The notes: generated by a model from the letters alone, not told the origin. A DNA stretch of 64,000 nt from Natrinema ejinorense (GCF_002494345.1 NZ_NXNI01000001.1:3286001-3350000); one strand, 5' to 3'; positions 42,276-51,412 are shown, numbered from the stretch's first letter. A program made the numbers and translations.

Positions 42276-43556
42276 TCACTCGTATCTGAGTGCGTCGATC
42301 GGATCCGTTCGTGCAGCCCGCCAGGCCGGATACAGCCCTGCGAGGATGCCAACGACCATCCCGACGACGATGGCGAGTGCGACGTACTCGAGGGGGTAGA
42401 CCAGCGGCAGATCGACGTACTGCGCGCCGAGATACCCCCCGACCAGGCCGAGGGCGGTCCCCAGGATCGAGCCGATGACGCCGAGGATCACCGCTTCGGT
42501 CAGGAACAGACCGAGGACATCGCGGTTCTGCGCGCCGACGGCTTTCATGATGCCGATCTCGCGGGTTCGCTCGGTGACGCTGACGAGCATGATGTTTGCG
42601 ATCCCGATCGATCCGACCAGCAGGGAGATGGCCGCGATCCCCACGATGAAGTTCCGTAGGAGATCCAGCACGTCCTGCAGCTGGCTGAGCAGCTCCGTAC
42701 TCGTCCGGAACTGGACCTCGAGGTCGTCTCCCAGGAGTTCGCTCGCGTCGGAGGCGTCGCTTTCGAGATAGGCGGTCGCGCTCTCGCGGGCCGCGTCGAT
42801 GTCGGACTCGTCGGTCGACGGGGCCTCGATGATGATCGCGAGGAAGCGGGCGTCGTCGCTGTTCGTCTCCGTCTCGCCGCCGTCCCCGCCGAGTCCGATC
42901 CCCGACGCCTGTTCGGTGTAATAGGGATCCGTCGGGACGTAGACCCGCGGGGAGGACTCGAATCCCTCGAAGGGGCTCTGGCCCTCGCTCGTATCGGTGA
43001 TGCCGACCACCTCGAGCGTCGTCCGCTCGCCGCCAAGGAGCGTCACGGTGAGTTCGTCGCCGACGGTGACGTTCTCCGCGAACTGATTCGCCGCCGCGGG
43101 GTTGAGTACTGCCTCGCGTTCGCCCATCTCGAACTGTCTCCCCTCGGCCAACCGTTCCTCGCGGATGTACGACGGTCCCGAGGCGATCAACCCGTTCCCC
43201 TGGGCGACCCTCTCCTCGCCGTTGGAGATCGCCTGCGTCTGGAGCGTCGCGTAGCCGTAGGCCGCCTCCACGTCCTCGAGGTCCTCGACGGTCTCGAGGT
43301 CGTCGCCGGTGAAAACGGGCTGTGCGCCCGCCAGCGGGCCGCCCTCGGTGTCGGGTTCGGCGGCCCAGCCGTAGACGTTGCGCTGGTCGTCGGGACTGAT
43401 GTCTCCGATGATGCCGGCCTGCAGGCTCGCACCCAGCGTGACGAACGCGATCACCGCCGCGATGCCGATCACGATCCCCAGCGTCGTCAGCGCCGACCGG
43501 AGTTTGTGCCCGCGGATCGACCGCCAGGAGAGGCGCAGACTCTCGAGGGGGTTCAT
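42276..43556 (-). CDS. MacB-like ABC transporter permease
   Basis: Encodes 426 residues. The MacB/FtsX topology is clear: an N-terminal span (LRSALTTLGIVIGIAAVIAFV), a large external domain of about 240 residues (MacB_PCD), and three C-terminal spans with IGIANIMLVSVTERTREIGIMKAVG, the diagnostic FtsX loop, then AVILGVIGSILGTALGLVGG and YVALAIVVGMVVGILAGLYP. Its start overlaps the ATPase stop by four bases (ATGA). Such systems move lipoproteins, peptides or drugs or transmit mechanical force; the substrate is not known. Together with the 43553-44311 ATPase it makes a two-gene transporter. Confidence 0.9.
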   Translation of the reverse strand: MNPLESLRLSWRSIRGHKLRSALTTLGIVIGIAAVIAFVTLGASLQAGIIGDISPDDQRNVYGWAAEPDTEGGPLAGAQPVFTGDDLETVEDLEDVEAAYGYATLQTQAISNGEERVAQGNGLIASGPSYIREERLAEGRQFEMGEREAVLNPAAANQFAENVTVGDELTVTLLGGERTTLEVVGITDTSEGQSPFEGFESSPRVYVPTDPYYTEQASGIGLGGDGGETETNSDDARFLAIIIEAPSTDESDIDAARESATAYLESDASDASELLGDDLEVQFRTSTELLSQLQDVLDLLRNFIVGIAAISLLVGSIGIANIMLVSVTERTREIGIMKAVGAQNRDVLGLFLTEAVILGVIGSILGTALGLVGGYLGAQYVDLPLVYPLEYVALAIVVGMVVGILAGLYPAWRAARTDPIDALRYE

Positions 43557-44311
43557 TCGGGATCGACCCCCGAGTCCCTGCTGGAACCCGAATTCCGGCT
43601 CGGGACGCCGCTCGTGGCCCCCTCGTCGAGTTCTTCGATTCGCTCGATCTTTCCGTCGAGCAGGTGGACGATCCGGTCGGCCCGCTCGGCGACGTGGCGC
43701 TCGTGCGTGACGACGAGCATGGTCGTCCCACCTTCGTGAAACTCGTCGAAGAGATCCAAAATATCGGCCTCGGTATCGGTGTCGAGGTTCCCGGAGGGCT
43801 CGTCGGCCAGCACGATCGCCGGATCGTTGACCAGCGCCCGCGCGAGCGCGACCCGCTGGCGTTGCCCCCCCGACAGTTCGTTGGGGAGGTGGTCCGCGCG
43901 GTCCCCGAGGCCGACGCGCTCGAGCAGGTCCCGCGCCCGATCTCGGCGTTCGGGCCGATCGATCCCCTGAAACAACTGCGGCAGTGCGACGTTCTCGAGG
44001 GCGTTCAGCCGGGGCATCAGGTTGAACGTCTGGAAGACGAAGCCGACCTCGGTGCCCCGCAGTCGCGTCCGTTCGCGGTCCCTGAGTGCCCCGATCTCCT
44101 GCCCGCCGACTGCTACCGTCCCCTCGGTGGGCGTATCGAGACAGCCCACGAGGTTCATCAGCGTCGACTTCCCGGAGCCGCTTGGCCCCATGATCGCGGT
44201 GTAGGAACCACGGGAGACCTCGAGCGAGATGCCATCGAGCGCGTGGACGGGTTCGCCGACGCGGTAGGTCTTGCGGACGTTCGAGAGGGCGACCGCCGTC
44301 TCCTGTGCCAT
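43553..44311 (-). CDS. LolD/MacB-like ABC transporter ATP-binding protein
   Basis: Encodes 252 residues. Walker A GPSGSGKSTLMNLVGCLDTP near residue 43, Q-loop FVFQTFNLMPRLNALENVAL, signature LSGGQRQRVALARALVNDP, Walker B VLADEPSGNLDTDTEADI and TMLVVTHERHVAERADRIV are complete, in the order and spacing of the MacB/LolD class. First gene of the unit with the permease. The C-terminal ~25 residues are a haloarchaeal extension. The partner permease starts inside its stop codon. Confidence 0.92.
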   Translation of the reverse strand: MAQETAVALSNVRKTYRVGEPVHALDGISLEVSRGSYTAIMGPSGSGKSTLMNLVGCLDTPTEGTVAVGGQEIGALRDRERTRLRGTEVGFVFQTFNLMPRLNALENVALPQLFQGIDRPERRDRARDLLERVGLGDRADHLPNELSGGQRQRVALARALVNDPAIVLADEPSGNLDTDTEADILDLFDEFHEGGTTMLVVTHERHVAERADRIVHLLDGKIERIEELDEGATSGVPSRNSGSSRDSGVDPE

Positions 44312-44503
44312 GTCGGGTCGTCCACGGACGGCTCAAAAAAAGTTCGGCGCACCGATGTGTGTCGTGTGCGTGACAACGGACCCGTGGCTGGGGGGCTTGA
44401 GTATCGATGCTCGGGTGATCCGGCAGTTATACTACTGGATAGAAGTCGATACGAAGTCGGTCGCGAATTTGCGATCGGCTTCACGTCGTTCTGTTCAGCA
44501 GTA

Positions 44504-44806
44504 TTACCACTCGCCGCCAGCGGTTCCCCCTTGCATCGGTTCCGACGTCGTCTCGTCACCACGGATGACGACGTACAGAATCAGCGCGATGATTCCCAGC
44601 GGAAACACGAACAACAGCAACGCGCCGATACCGACCGCCCACGCGAGTTCGTTGTTCTCGCGCTTCGACGCGTCCTTGTACACCCAGTAGGCAGCGCCGA
44701 TCGTAATGACCAGTGCGAGGAGCGTCCCGATCGCCATGGCGATGAGGGCGTTCGTTCCGATCTCCTCGGCACCCGCCTGTAACGGGAGGGTCGCGAGCAG
44801 TCTCAT
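44504..44806 (-). CDS. Small membrane protein
   Basis: Encodes 100 residues with two clear spans, GTNALIAMAIGTLLALVITIGA and ELAWAVGIGALLLFVFPLGIIA continuing to ILYVVIRG. The loop YWVYKDASKRENN is the type seen in phospholipase D nuclease-anchor (PLDc_N) or similar small proteins, including the central YxxxDAxxR pattern common in haloarchaeal short membrane proteins. The C-terminus is polar (DETTSEPMQGGTAGGEW). No function is evident. Gaps of about 190 and 270 bases on either side hold no gene. Confidence 0.72.
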   Translation of the reverse strand: MRLLATLPLQAGAEEIGTNALIAMAIGTLLALVITIGAAYWVYKDASKRENNELAWAVGIGALLLFVFPLGIIALILYVVIRGDETTSEPMQGGTAGGEW

Positions 44807-45056
44807 TCGTCCACCTCACGTGCAGGGCCGACCGACCGACCGCTGAGACAGCCAGTCGGTCGAGCGCCACGTCGTCGGTCCCGATCGGTATCGCTTCGGT
44901 CGCTGGACCCTGGATCGAGTTCGGTCATCTGTTCGATCACATTTGATATAGAAGTAACACGTTATATACGCCTGTTGCCCGTTTTCTGTCGCTGAAATCA
45001 CGGAGACGTTCGAGCGCAACTACCGATGTTGAAGACCGAAGCAAGCTATTTGTATG
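44807..45056. other. Divergent intergenic region with AT-rich promoter sequences
   Basis: About 250 bases. TATATAAC (minus strand of GTTATATA near 44960) is a strong TATA-like element. No gene is recognised. The stretch lies between the small membrane protein gene and the ABC-2 operon, which are divergent. Confidence 0.4.
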
Positions 45057-45082
45057 ATACAATTGTATGACAGTTAAACTGT
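45057..45082. promoter_or_regulatory. Two adjoining palindromes over the ABC-2 operon start
   Basis: ATACAATTGTAT (45057-45068) is a perfect 12-base palindrome, and ACAGTTAAACTGT (45070-45082) is a 13-base palindrome whose last two bases are the first two of the GTG start codon. Together they cover the region where a leaderless transcript would begin. They look like operators for a dimeric regulator. Confidence 0.5.
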
Positions 45083-46019
45083 GTCCGCTATCGACATTTC
45101 CTCCGTGACGAAACAGTACGCGACCGAACGGGCGCTCGACGATCTGACGCTCACCGTCGAGCGCGGCGAAATATACGGCTTCCTCGGGCCCAACGGGGCG
45201 GGGAAATCCACGACGATCAACCTCCTGCTCGATTTCATCCGGCCCACCGCGGGCGAGGTACGGGTCTTCGATCTCGACGTGCGAGCCGATAGCCTCGAGA
45301 TCCGCAATCGAACCGGGATCCTCCCGGAAGGCGTCGACCTCTACGACCGACTCACCGGCCGCCAGCACGTCGAGTTCGCCATCGAGTCGAAAGGGGCCGA
45401 CGACGACGCCGACGCCCTCCTCGAGCGGGTCGGCATCGGCGACGCGGCCGAGCAGAAAGCCGGCGGCTACTCGAAGGGGATGGCCCAGCGGCTCACCCTC
45501 GCGACGGCGCTGGTGGGCGATCCTGATCTCCTGATCCTCGACGAACCCTCGACGGGACTCGACCCGAACGGTGCCCGCCGGATGCGCGAGATCATCCGCG
45601 AGGAGAACGCCCGCGGCGCGACGGTCTTTTTCTCCTCGCACGTCCTCGGCCAGGTCGAGGCGGTCTGCGATCGGGTCGGCATCCTCCGGGACGGCTCCCT
45701 GATCGCTGAAGACACCGTCGAGGGGCTCCGCGAGGCCATGCCCACCCAGACCCGACTTCGCGTGACGCTCGATCGGATTCCCGACGACTCCGCGGCCGCG
45801 CTCGAGGCGCTCGAGTCGATCGACGGCGTCTCGTCGGTGACGCCGGAGGACCGGACCCTCGTCGTCGCCTGCGAGGATCGGGCGAAAACCACCGTCTTGC
45901 ACACCGTCGAGGAGTACGGCGTGACCGTCGAGGACTTCGAAACCGACGAATCGAGCCTCGAGGACCTGTTCGTGGCGTACACGTCCGACGATTCCAACGG
46001 AGCGCAGGTGGTTCGATGA
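45081..46019 (+). CDS. ABC-2 type transporter ATP-binding protein
   Basis: Encodes 312 residues from the GTG at 45081. Walker A GPNGAGKSTTINLLLDFIRP near residue 38, signature YSKGMAQRLTLATALVGDP, Walker B LLILDEPSTGLDPNGARRM and the switch SSHVLGQVEAVCDRV are present. It is of the CcmA/NatA group. The C-terminal ~95 residues (RLRVTLDRIPDDS, EYGVTVEDFETDES) are the usual DUF4162-like domain. The start overlaps a palindrome. Partner permease follows with a four-base overlap (ATGA). The exported substrate is unknown; such pairs are often drug or antimicrobial exporters. Confidence 0.92.
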   Translation: MSAIDISSVTKQYATERALDDLTLTVERGEIYGFLGPNGAGKSTTINLLLDFIRPTAGEVRVFDLDVRADSLEIRNRTGILPEGVDLYDRLTGRQHVEFAIESKGADDDADALLERVGIGDAAEQKAGGYSKGMAQRLTLATALVGDPDLLILDEPSTGLDPNGARRMREIIREENARGATVFFSSHVLGQVEAVCDRVGILRDGSLIAEDTVEGLREAMPTQTRLRVTLDRIPDDSAAALEALESIDGVSSVTPEDRTLVVACEDRAKTTVLHTVEEYGVTVEDFETDESSLEDLFVAYTSDDSNGAQVVR

Positions 46020-46858
46020 GCGCGATCGCCGTCGCGAAGAAGGACTTCCGCGATGCCGTCCGATCGCGCGTGCTGATCGGGCTGACAGCGTTGTTCGCCC
46101 TGTTCACCGCCGGCGGCGCGTTCGTCGCGTCGTGGGCCTCGGAGCTCTTCGAGGAAGGCGGTGCCCAGTCGACGCTCGATCTGATCCTCGCGTTACAGAC
46201 GCCCGCGGGGTTTCTCGTCCCCATTATCGCCCTGATCGTCGGCTACGGGGCGATCGCACGGGAGCGAGAGAACGGCAGTCTGAAGTTCCTGCTGGGACTC
46301 CCCCACCGCCGTCGGGACGTCGTTCTCGGGAAGGTGCTCGGCCGGACGGGCGTGGTGGCCGTGTCGATCCTGGTCGGCTTTACCGTCGGCCTGGCGGGAC
46401 TCTTCGCGTTCGTCGGCTCGGTTTCGCTCGTCGACTACGTCGCCTTTACGCTGGTGACGGTGTTGTTCGGGTTCGTCTACGTCTGTATCGGGGTCGGGAT
46501 TTCCTCGCTGACGCGGTCGACGACACGGGCGGCAGTCGGCGTGATCGTCGTCGTCGTCCTGTTTTGGTTCCTCTGGGGACTCATCGGTCAGGTGCTGCTC
46601 TACGCGACCGAGGGGACGCTGCTCGTCGAGTCGCTTCCGGACTGGTATCTCGTCTACAGTTCGCTCCCGCCGGGCACTGCCTACGGCTCCGCCATCAGCG
46701 CCGTCCTCGGTGAAACCCAGCTGTCGCTGACGACGATGTACGACATCGAAACCGTCCCCCTCGTCGCTCGGCCGTGGTTCGGCTTCGTCCTGCTCGCGAT
46801 CTGGGCGCTCCTCCCGCTCGGGGTGGGGCTCTCGTGGTTCGACCGCGTCGATCTGTGA
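46016..46858 (+). CDS. ABC-2 type transporter permease
   Basis: Encodes 280 residues. The N-terminus AIAVAKKDFRDAVRSRVLIG leads into a span, followed by spans LVPIIALIVGYGAIARERENG, TGVVAVSILVGFTVGLAGLF, YVAFTLVTVLFGFVYVCIGV, AVGVIVVVVLFWFLWGLIGQ and a final WFGFVLLAIWALLPLGVGL, giving six. The EREN-G-SLKFLL segment after the second span is typical of ABC-2 permeases of the NatB/NosY kind. It starts within the stop of the ATPase gene, so the pair is co-expressed. Confidence 0.9.
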   Translation: MSAIAVAKKDFRDAVRSRVLIGLTALFALFTAGGAFVASWASELFEEGGAQSTLDLILALQTPAGFLVPIIALIVGYGAIARERENGSLKFLLGLPHRRRDVVLGKVLGRTGVVAVSILVGFTVGLAGLFAFVGSVSLVDYVAFTLVTVLFGFVYVCIGVGISSLTRSTTRAAVGVIVVVVLFWFLWGLIGQVLLYATEGTLLVESLPDWYLVYSSLPPGTAYGSAISAVLGETQLSLTTMYDIETVPLVARPWFGFVLLAIWALLPLGVGLSWFDRVDL

Positions 46859-46904
46859 GCGCGAAGCTACAACGCTTTTGCCGTCGCCGCTCGGTTGGAC
46901 AGTC

Positions 46905-47612
46905 ATGAAGACGGATGGCGGTTCCAGCGCAGCGAAACGTCGCGCCGGCGAACGGGCGGCCGAGGCGGTCGAGGACGGATTCGTCGTCGGACTCGGTACC
47001 GGCTCGACGGCCGCCCACGCGATCCGGGCGATCGGTCGGGCCGTCGACGACGGGCTCGACGTCCGCGGGATTCCGACCTCGTTCCAGTCCCGGCAGCTCG
47101 CGCTCGAGGCCGGAATCCCCCTGACGGAGCTCGACGCGGTCGACGGCGTCGATCTCGCGATCGACGGCGCGGATCAGGTCGTCGACGATCCCGAGTCGAC
47201 CGCCTACGGCGCGCTCATCAAGGGCGGGGGGGCGGCCCACGCACGCGAGAAGCTCGTCGACACGGCCGCGGATCGGTTCGTCGTCGTCGCCGATCCCTCG
47301 AAGCTGACCGATCGACTGAACCGTTCGGTGCCACTCGAGGTCCGTCCCGACGCCCACACCGTCACGGCCGATCGGGTGCAGGCCCTGGGCGGCGAACCCA
47401 CGCTCCGGGACGCCGAGCGAAAGGACGGCCCTGTCGTGACCGACAACGGCAACCTGGTCGTCGACTGTGCGTTCGATCCGATCGACGACCCCGACGAGCT
47501 GGCGACGCGACTCTCGAGGAGCCCGGGGGTCGTCGAACACGGTCTGTTCGTCGGGGTCGCCGACGCGACCTACGTCGGCACCGACGACGGCGTCGAGGTC
47601 CGTCGGTACTAA
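46905..47612 (+). CDS. rpiA: Ribose-5-phosphate isomerase A
   Basis: Interconverts ribose 5-phosphate and ribulose 5-phosphate. Encodes 235 residues. Diagnostic segments are VVGLGTGSTAAHAIRAIGRA near residue 24, GIPTSFQSRQLALEAGIPL, VDLAIDGADQVVD with the catalytic DGAD, ALIKGGGAAHAREKLVD with the catalytic Lys/Glu region, FVVVADPSKLTDRL, and VTDNGNLVVDCAF near the end. The ATG at 46905 gives MKTDGGSSAAKRRAGE. Haloarchaea use it to supply ribose for nucleotides. Confidence 0.95.
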   Translation: MKTDGGSSAAKRRAGERAAEAVEDGFVVGLGTGSTAAHAIRAIGRAVDDGLDVRGIPTSFQSRQLALEAGIPLTELDAVDGVDLAIDGADQVVDDPESTAYGALIKGGGAAHAREKLVDTAADRFVVVADPSKLTDRLNRSVPLEVRPDAHTVTADRVQALGGEPTLRDAERKDGPVVTDNGNLVVDCAFDPIDDPDELATRLSRSPGVVEHGLFVGVADATYVGTDDGVEVRRY

Positions 47613-47728
47613 TTCGGGCCGCTGTCAGTCAGTGCCGGCGACCCCACGACCCGGCTGTGGAGTCGCCGATCGGGACCGCAGACCGTATACCGCGATGTCG
47701 CCGACTACGGCCGGCCGGTTTACCGCCG

Positions 47729-48145
47729 TCAGTCGCGGTGTGCCACGTCCGCGTCCGTCGGCGCGTCGACTCGCCGTGCGAACAGCCCGGCGATCAGGTA
47801 CACGACGCCGAGCAGCCGCGTCGCGGGCACGACCCACCGTTTCACCTCGAGTTCGTCGGCGTTCTCGTAGGCCAGCTCGAGGTTCAGTTCGACGACCGTT
47901 CGCGGGAGGAGTGCCAGCACGAGCCCGTAGACAGCGAGCGCCGTCTCGAGGGCCGTCGGGAGCCCCGCTTCGCGAGCGACCACCCAGCAGAACGCGATCC
48001 CCTCGAGTCGAGCCATGGGGAGCGTCCAGGGGCGGAGTCGGCCGGCGTTGGGATTCTCGAACGCGAGTCGTTCGCCGTAGTCGACGATCACTCCGGGGGC
48101 GACGATCTCGAGTAGCCCGAACGCGATTACGAGTGTTCGTCTCAT
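47729..48145 (-). CDS. Membrane protein, tandem paralogue 2
   Basis: Encodes 138 residues. LVIAFGLLEIVAPGVIVDYGE at the start, ARLEGIAFCWVVAREAG, ALAVYGLVLALLPRTVVELN and WVVPATRLLGVVYLIAGLFA give about three membrane spans. The protein next upstream (48159-48614) has the same pattern in the same order, so the two arose by tandem duplication. They are 13 bases apart on the same strand. The family is unknown to me. Confidence 0.75.
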   Translation of the reverse strand: MRRTLVIAFGLLEIVAPGVIVDYGERLAFENPNAGRLRPWTLPMARLEGIAFCWVVAREAGLPTALETALAVYGLVLALLPRTVVELNLELAYENADELEVKRWVVPATRLLGVVYLIAGLFARRVDAPTDADVAHRD

Positions 48146-48158
48146 CGGGAGGCCCTCA

Positions 48159-48614
48159 TCAGCTCGAGCGGATCCCGAACCGACGCGACGAGCAATTCGA
48201 GTCGCCGGCTCCCCCGTCGGGTGTCGGCTCCTCGCCTGTGCTCCGCGAAAGCAGCGTAACGGTCAGGTAGAGCACCCCCAGCAGGCGCGCTGCGGGAACC
48301 ACCCACGGCTGGAGTTCGAGCGCGTCGGTATCGGCGTAGACCAGGTGCTGGCTGAGCGCGATGATCGGTCGGGGGAGCAAGACGAGCACCAGGCCGGCGA
48401 GCCCGAGCATCGCAGTGACGAGCGTCGATCCCTGGCGGCCGCGGACGAGCAGCCAGACGAAGACGAGCCCCTCGAGTCGTGCGCCCGTCAGCGCCAGCGG
48501 CCGTCGCTGAGCCGCCGCGGGATTTCGCAGGCCGATCCGCTCGCAGGCCTCGATGACCGGCTCCGGCCTGACGATCTCGAGGAGCCCGAAACCGATCAGG
48601 AGCGTGCGTAACAT
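48159..48614 (-). CDS. Membrane protein, tandem paralogue 1
   Basis: Encodes 151 residues. [59 protein letters not shown] and [20 protein letters not shown] line up with the neighbour at 47729-48145. The C-terminus (about 25 residues, [18 protein letters not shown]) is not shared. First of the two-gene unit, with a 13-base gap to the second. Divergent from the isopentenyl-diphosphate isomerase gene; no functional link can be shown. Confidence 0.75.
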   Translation of the reverse strand: MLRTLLIGFGLLEIVRPEPVIEACERIGLRNPAAAQRRPLALTGARLEGLVFVWLLVRGRQGSTLVTAMLGLAGLVLVLLPRPIIALSQHLVYADTDALELQPWVVPAARLLGVLYLTVTLLSRSTGEEPTPDGGAGDSNCSSRRFGIRSS

Positions 48615-48735
48615 GTGTTGGGCTACCACGGGGAGGGGCAAAAAACTCGAGTCGGAGCCGTGTTCGGAGCGACCGAACCGACGTATGGACACCTTTTCTA
48701 GCGTTGTCCCATTCGTCTCCAGAAGAGAGGAATCA

Positions 48736-49797
48736 ATGCCCGAGACATCCAACAGGAAAGACGATCACATCCGTATCATCGAGACCGAAGACGTCGAGAC
48801 GACCGGTGCAGGGTTCGCGGATATCGAACTCGTTCACGAGGCGCTGCCGGAGAGTCACCGCGACGAAATCGAGACCACGACGACGCTGTTCGGACACGAA
48901 CTCGCGGCCCCGATCGTCATCGAGAGCATGACCGGCGGCCACCCGAACACGACGAAGCTAAACCGGGCGCTCGCGGCGGCAGCCCAGCGAACCAACGTCG
49001 CGATGGGCGTCGGCAGCCAGCGTGCGGGCCTCGAACTCGACGACGGGGACGTCCTCGAATCCTACACGGTCGTTCGGGACGCCGCACCCGACGCCTTCCT
49101 CTACGGTAACGTCGGCGCGGCGCAGTTGCTCGAGTACGATGTGGACGACGTCGAGACGGCCGTCGAGATGATCGATGCCGACGCGATGGCGATCCACCTG
49201 AACTTCCTGCAGGAGGCCGTCCAGCCGGAGGGTGATATCGACGCCCGTGGCTGTCTCGCAGCGATCGAGCGGGTCGCCGACGAGCTTTCGGTTCCGGTGA
49301 TCGTCAAGGAGACGGGCAACGGGGTTTCGCGGGAGACGGCGACTCGACTCGCGGACGCTGGCGTCGATGCCGTCGACGTCGCCGGGCAGGGTGGCACGAC
49401 CTGGTCGGGAATCGAGGCCCATCGGGCGGCTGCGGTCGACGCCGACCGACAGGAGCGACTCGGTCACCTGTTTCGCGACTGGGGTATCCCGACCGCGGTG
49501 AGCACGCTCGAGGCCACGGCGGTCCACGACTGCGTGATCGCAAGCGGCGGCGTCCGCTCCGGGCTGGACATCGCTACGGCGATCGCGCTCGGTGCTCGCG
49601 CCGGCGGGCTCGCGAAGCCGTTTCTCGCGCCGGCCGGGCAGGGGACCGACGCGGTCGTCGAGTTGATCGAGACGCTCGTCCTCGAACTCCGGACGGCGAT
49701 GTTCGTCACCGGCTCGGCGTCGATTTCGGAGTTACGAGAGGCCGAATACGCCGTGTTCGGTCGAACGAAGGAGTACCTCGAGCAGCGACAGGACTGA
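48736..49797 (+). CDS. idi2: Type 2 isopentenyl-diphosphate isomerase
   Basis: FMN- and NAD(P)H-dependent enzyme that converts isopentenyl diphosphate to dimethylallyl diphosphate for archaeal lipid and carotenoid synthesis. Encodes 353 residues. It begins [19 protein letters not shown] (RKDDH is the usual start), followed by [88 protein letters not shown], and [20 protein letters not shown] near the phosphate site. The start was set at the ATG at 48736, although the frame is open upstream. Confidence 0.95.
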   Translation: MPETSNRKDDHIRIIETEDVETTGAGFADIELVHEALPESHRDEIETTTTLFGHELAAPIVIESMTGGHPNTTKLNRALAAAAQRTNVAMGVGSQRAGLELDDGDVLESYTVVRDAAPDAFLYGNVGAAQLLEYDVDDVETAVEMIDADAMAIHLNFLQEAVQPEGDIDARGCLAAIERVADELSVPVIVKETGNGVSRETATRLADAGVDAVDVAGQGGTTWSGIEAHRAAAVDADRQERLGHLFRDWGIPTAVSTLEATAVHDCVIASGGVRSGLDIATAIALGARAGGLAKPFLAPAGQGTDAVVELIETLVLELRTAMFVTGSASISELREAEYAVFGRTKEYLEQRQD

Positions 49798-49856
49798 CTG
49801 GTTTTGCTCGCCGCTATTCGGCGTAGCGTCCGAAAAAATCGCGCGCGGGTCGGCCC

Positions 49857-50024
49857 TTACAGGTCGCGGGGCTGGACCGTTTTCCGGTCGTTGGCCTCTG
49901 CTCGGCGGGCGGCGTCTTCGAGAAGCTCGTCGACTTCCTCGTCGAGTGCGTCGTAGAAGTCCGAGGCGACGTTTTTGTCATCGAGCGCTTCCTTTACGGC
50001 GGCTTTGACGATAAGATCTGCCAT
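49857..50024 (-). CDS. DUF1931 histone-fold protein
   Basis: Encodes 55 residues. ADLIVKAAVKEALDDKNVAS, DFYDALDEEVDELLEDAARR and AEANDRKTVQPRDL give a histone fold of the archaeal CBF/NF-Y type (IVKAAVKE at the start, alpha-2 with VDELLEDAARRAEANDRKTV, and the RD(L) clamp). It is strongly acidic, unlike methanogen histones, as in other haloarchaea. It probably acts in DNA binding or transcription regulation as a dimer or with partners. Confidence 0.9.
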   Translation of the reverse strand: MADLIVKAAVKEALDDKNVASDFYDALDEEVDELLEDAARRAEANDRKTVQPRDL

Positions 50025-50302
50025 ACGATGTACCCGTTTCCCGTTACTACATATATGTCTTATGGTTAATCCTGGAAATACGGGGGTTGCAGGTGTTGAC
50101 CCGCCCGTTTCGACACCCAGATCCACCGGAAAGTATTTGTTTGATGAGCGGCCGACCGGACTTTCGGAGCGAGCAGCCACCGGCATTCGGCTCGCGCGCG
50201 GGGCTCCGGGGCTCGAACGCACGTTCAGTGATCCCGTGGCCCTCGCTCCGGGGGGCCAATTCGGGTCGACGGATTCGAGTGTGTCGACCGCCGAGGATCG
50301 GT
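50025..50302. other. Divergent gap upstream of larB
   Basis: 278 bases between divergent genes. CATATATG near 50050 and TATTTGTTTG near 50135 are AT-rich promoter-like elements. No gene is recognised. Confidence 0.4.
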
Positions 50303-51061
50303 ATGCGTGAACTCCTCGAGGCCGTCGCCGACGGTTCGCTGTCGCCGGCACAGGCCGAAGCCGAACTCAGGGGATACGTCACCGGCGAGGCGGGCCGATT
50401 CGATGCGGCTCGCGACCAGCGCCGCGGCATCCCGGAAGCGATCTTCGCGGCGGGGAAGTCGGCGGAACAGGTCGTCGCACTCGCCGAAACCGCCCTTGAG
50501 ACGACGGATCGAGCCCTGCTCACCAGGGTCTCGGAGTCGCAGTTCGACGCGCTCGAGACCCACCTCGGAGAGCGGGCTCCCGACGCGACGATCGACCGCC
50601 GGGGGACATCGGTCCGCGTGACGACGCCCCACCACGAGCCACCGTCACTCGACGCGACGGTGGGGATCGTCACCGGCGGGACGGTCGACGAGCCGGTCGC
50701 CGACGAAGCGGCGGTCGTCTGTCTGGATGCGGGCGCGACGGTCGACCGGGTCGACGATATCGGTGTCGCAGCGCTTTCCCGGACGCTCGATCAACTCGAT
50801 CGGCTCCGCGAGGCGGACGTACTGATCGTCGCTGCCGGCCGGGAGGGTGCGTTACCCACCGTCGTCGCGGGACTCGTCGACACGCCGGTCATCGGCGTCC
50901 CGGTCTCGAGTGGGTACGGTCACGGCGGTGACGGCGAAGCGGCACTCGACGGCATGCTCCAGTCGTGTACCGTCCTGTCGGTCGTCAACATCGATGCGGG
51001 GTTCGTCGCCGGCGGGCAGGCGACGCTGATCGCCCGCGCGATTGACGCTGCGCGGGACTGA
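50303..51061 (+). CDS. larB: Nickel-pincer cofactor biosynthesis carboxylase LarB
   Basis: LarB carboxylates and hydrolyses nicotinic acid adenine dinucleotide, the first step toward the nickel-pincer nucleotide of lactate racemase and related enzymes. Encodes 252 residues. The N-terminal LLEAVADGSLSPAQAEAELRG is followed by the PurE-like core: DATVGIVTGGTVDEPVADEA, LRGYVT..., CLDAGATVDRVDDIGVAAL and PVIGVPVSSGYGHGGDGEAAL, the last being the PurE-type CO2/nucleotide site. LarC, LarE and LarA-type genes are not in this window, so any partner genes lie elsewhere. Confidence 0.9.
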   Translation: MRELLEAVADGSLSPAQAEAELRGYVTGEAGRFDAARDQRRGIPEAIFAAGKSAEQVVALAETALETTDRALLTRVSESQFDALETHLGERAPDATIDRRGTSVRVTTPHHEPPSLDATVGIVTGGTVDEPVADEAAVVCLDAGATVDRVDDIGVAALSRTLDQLDRLREADVLIVAAGREGALPTVVAGLVDTPVIGVPVSSGYGHGGDGEAALDGMLQSCTVLSVVNIDAGFVAGGQATLIARAIDAARD

Positions 51062-51180
51062 CACGCGTGCCACCTACGGAAAAAATATTTACCGAAGACG
51101 AAAAGCCAAACAGTGTATGGAGAAGGCTATTTATTCGTTCACCCGATAGTTCGTAGTACCGGCTCCGGCCGGTGTGACCA

Positions 51181-51330
51181 ATGCCCAAGTGTGACCACTG
51201 CGGCGCGCACGTCTCCGAACGGTTCGCACGAGTCTTCGCCGACGAACACGGCGAAATCCACGCGTGTGTCAGCTGTTCGGCCAACGCGGGAATCGCGGAA
51301 GCCGCGAAAGAGCGCGCTCGCGGTACCTGA
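51181..51330 (+). CDS. 49-residue zinc-binding microprotein (DUF7563-like)
   Basis: Encodes 49 residues: a rubredoxin-like two-pair zinc finger, [15 protein letters not shown] near the start and [16 protein letters not shown] near the end (CxxC...CxxC). It resembles short haloarchaeal zinc proteins of DUF7563 type. Such proteins are known to matter in swarming, biofilm and stress in Haloferax, but no role can be given for this one. AAATATTTA near 51090 upstream is a possible TATA element. The GIY-YIG gene follows after 82 bases. Confidence 0.78.
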   Translation: MPKCDHCGAHVSERFARVFADEHGEIHACVSCSANAGIAEAAKERARGT

Positions 51331-51412
51331 ACGCATCGCGACCGATAGCGACCAACAACCACGCGCCCCCACGGACGAGACCTTTTTATGCTCACGGACC
51401 CGTCCACCGTCG

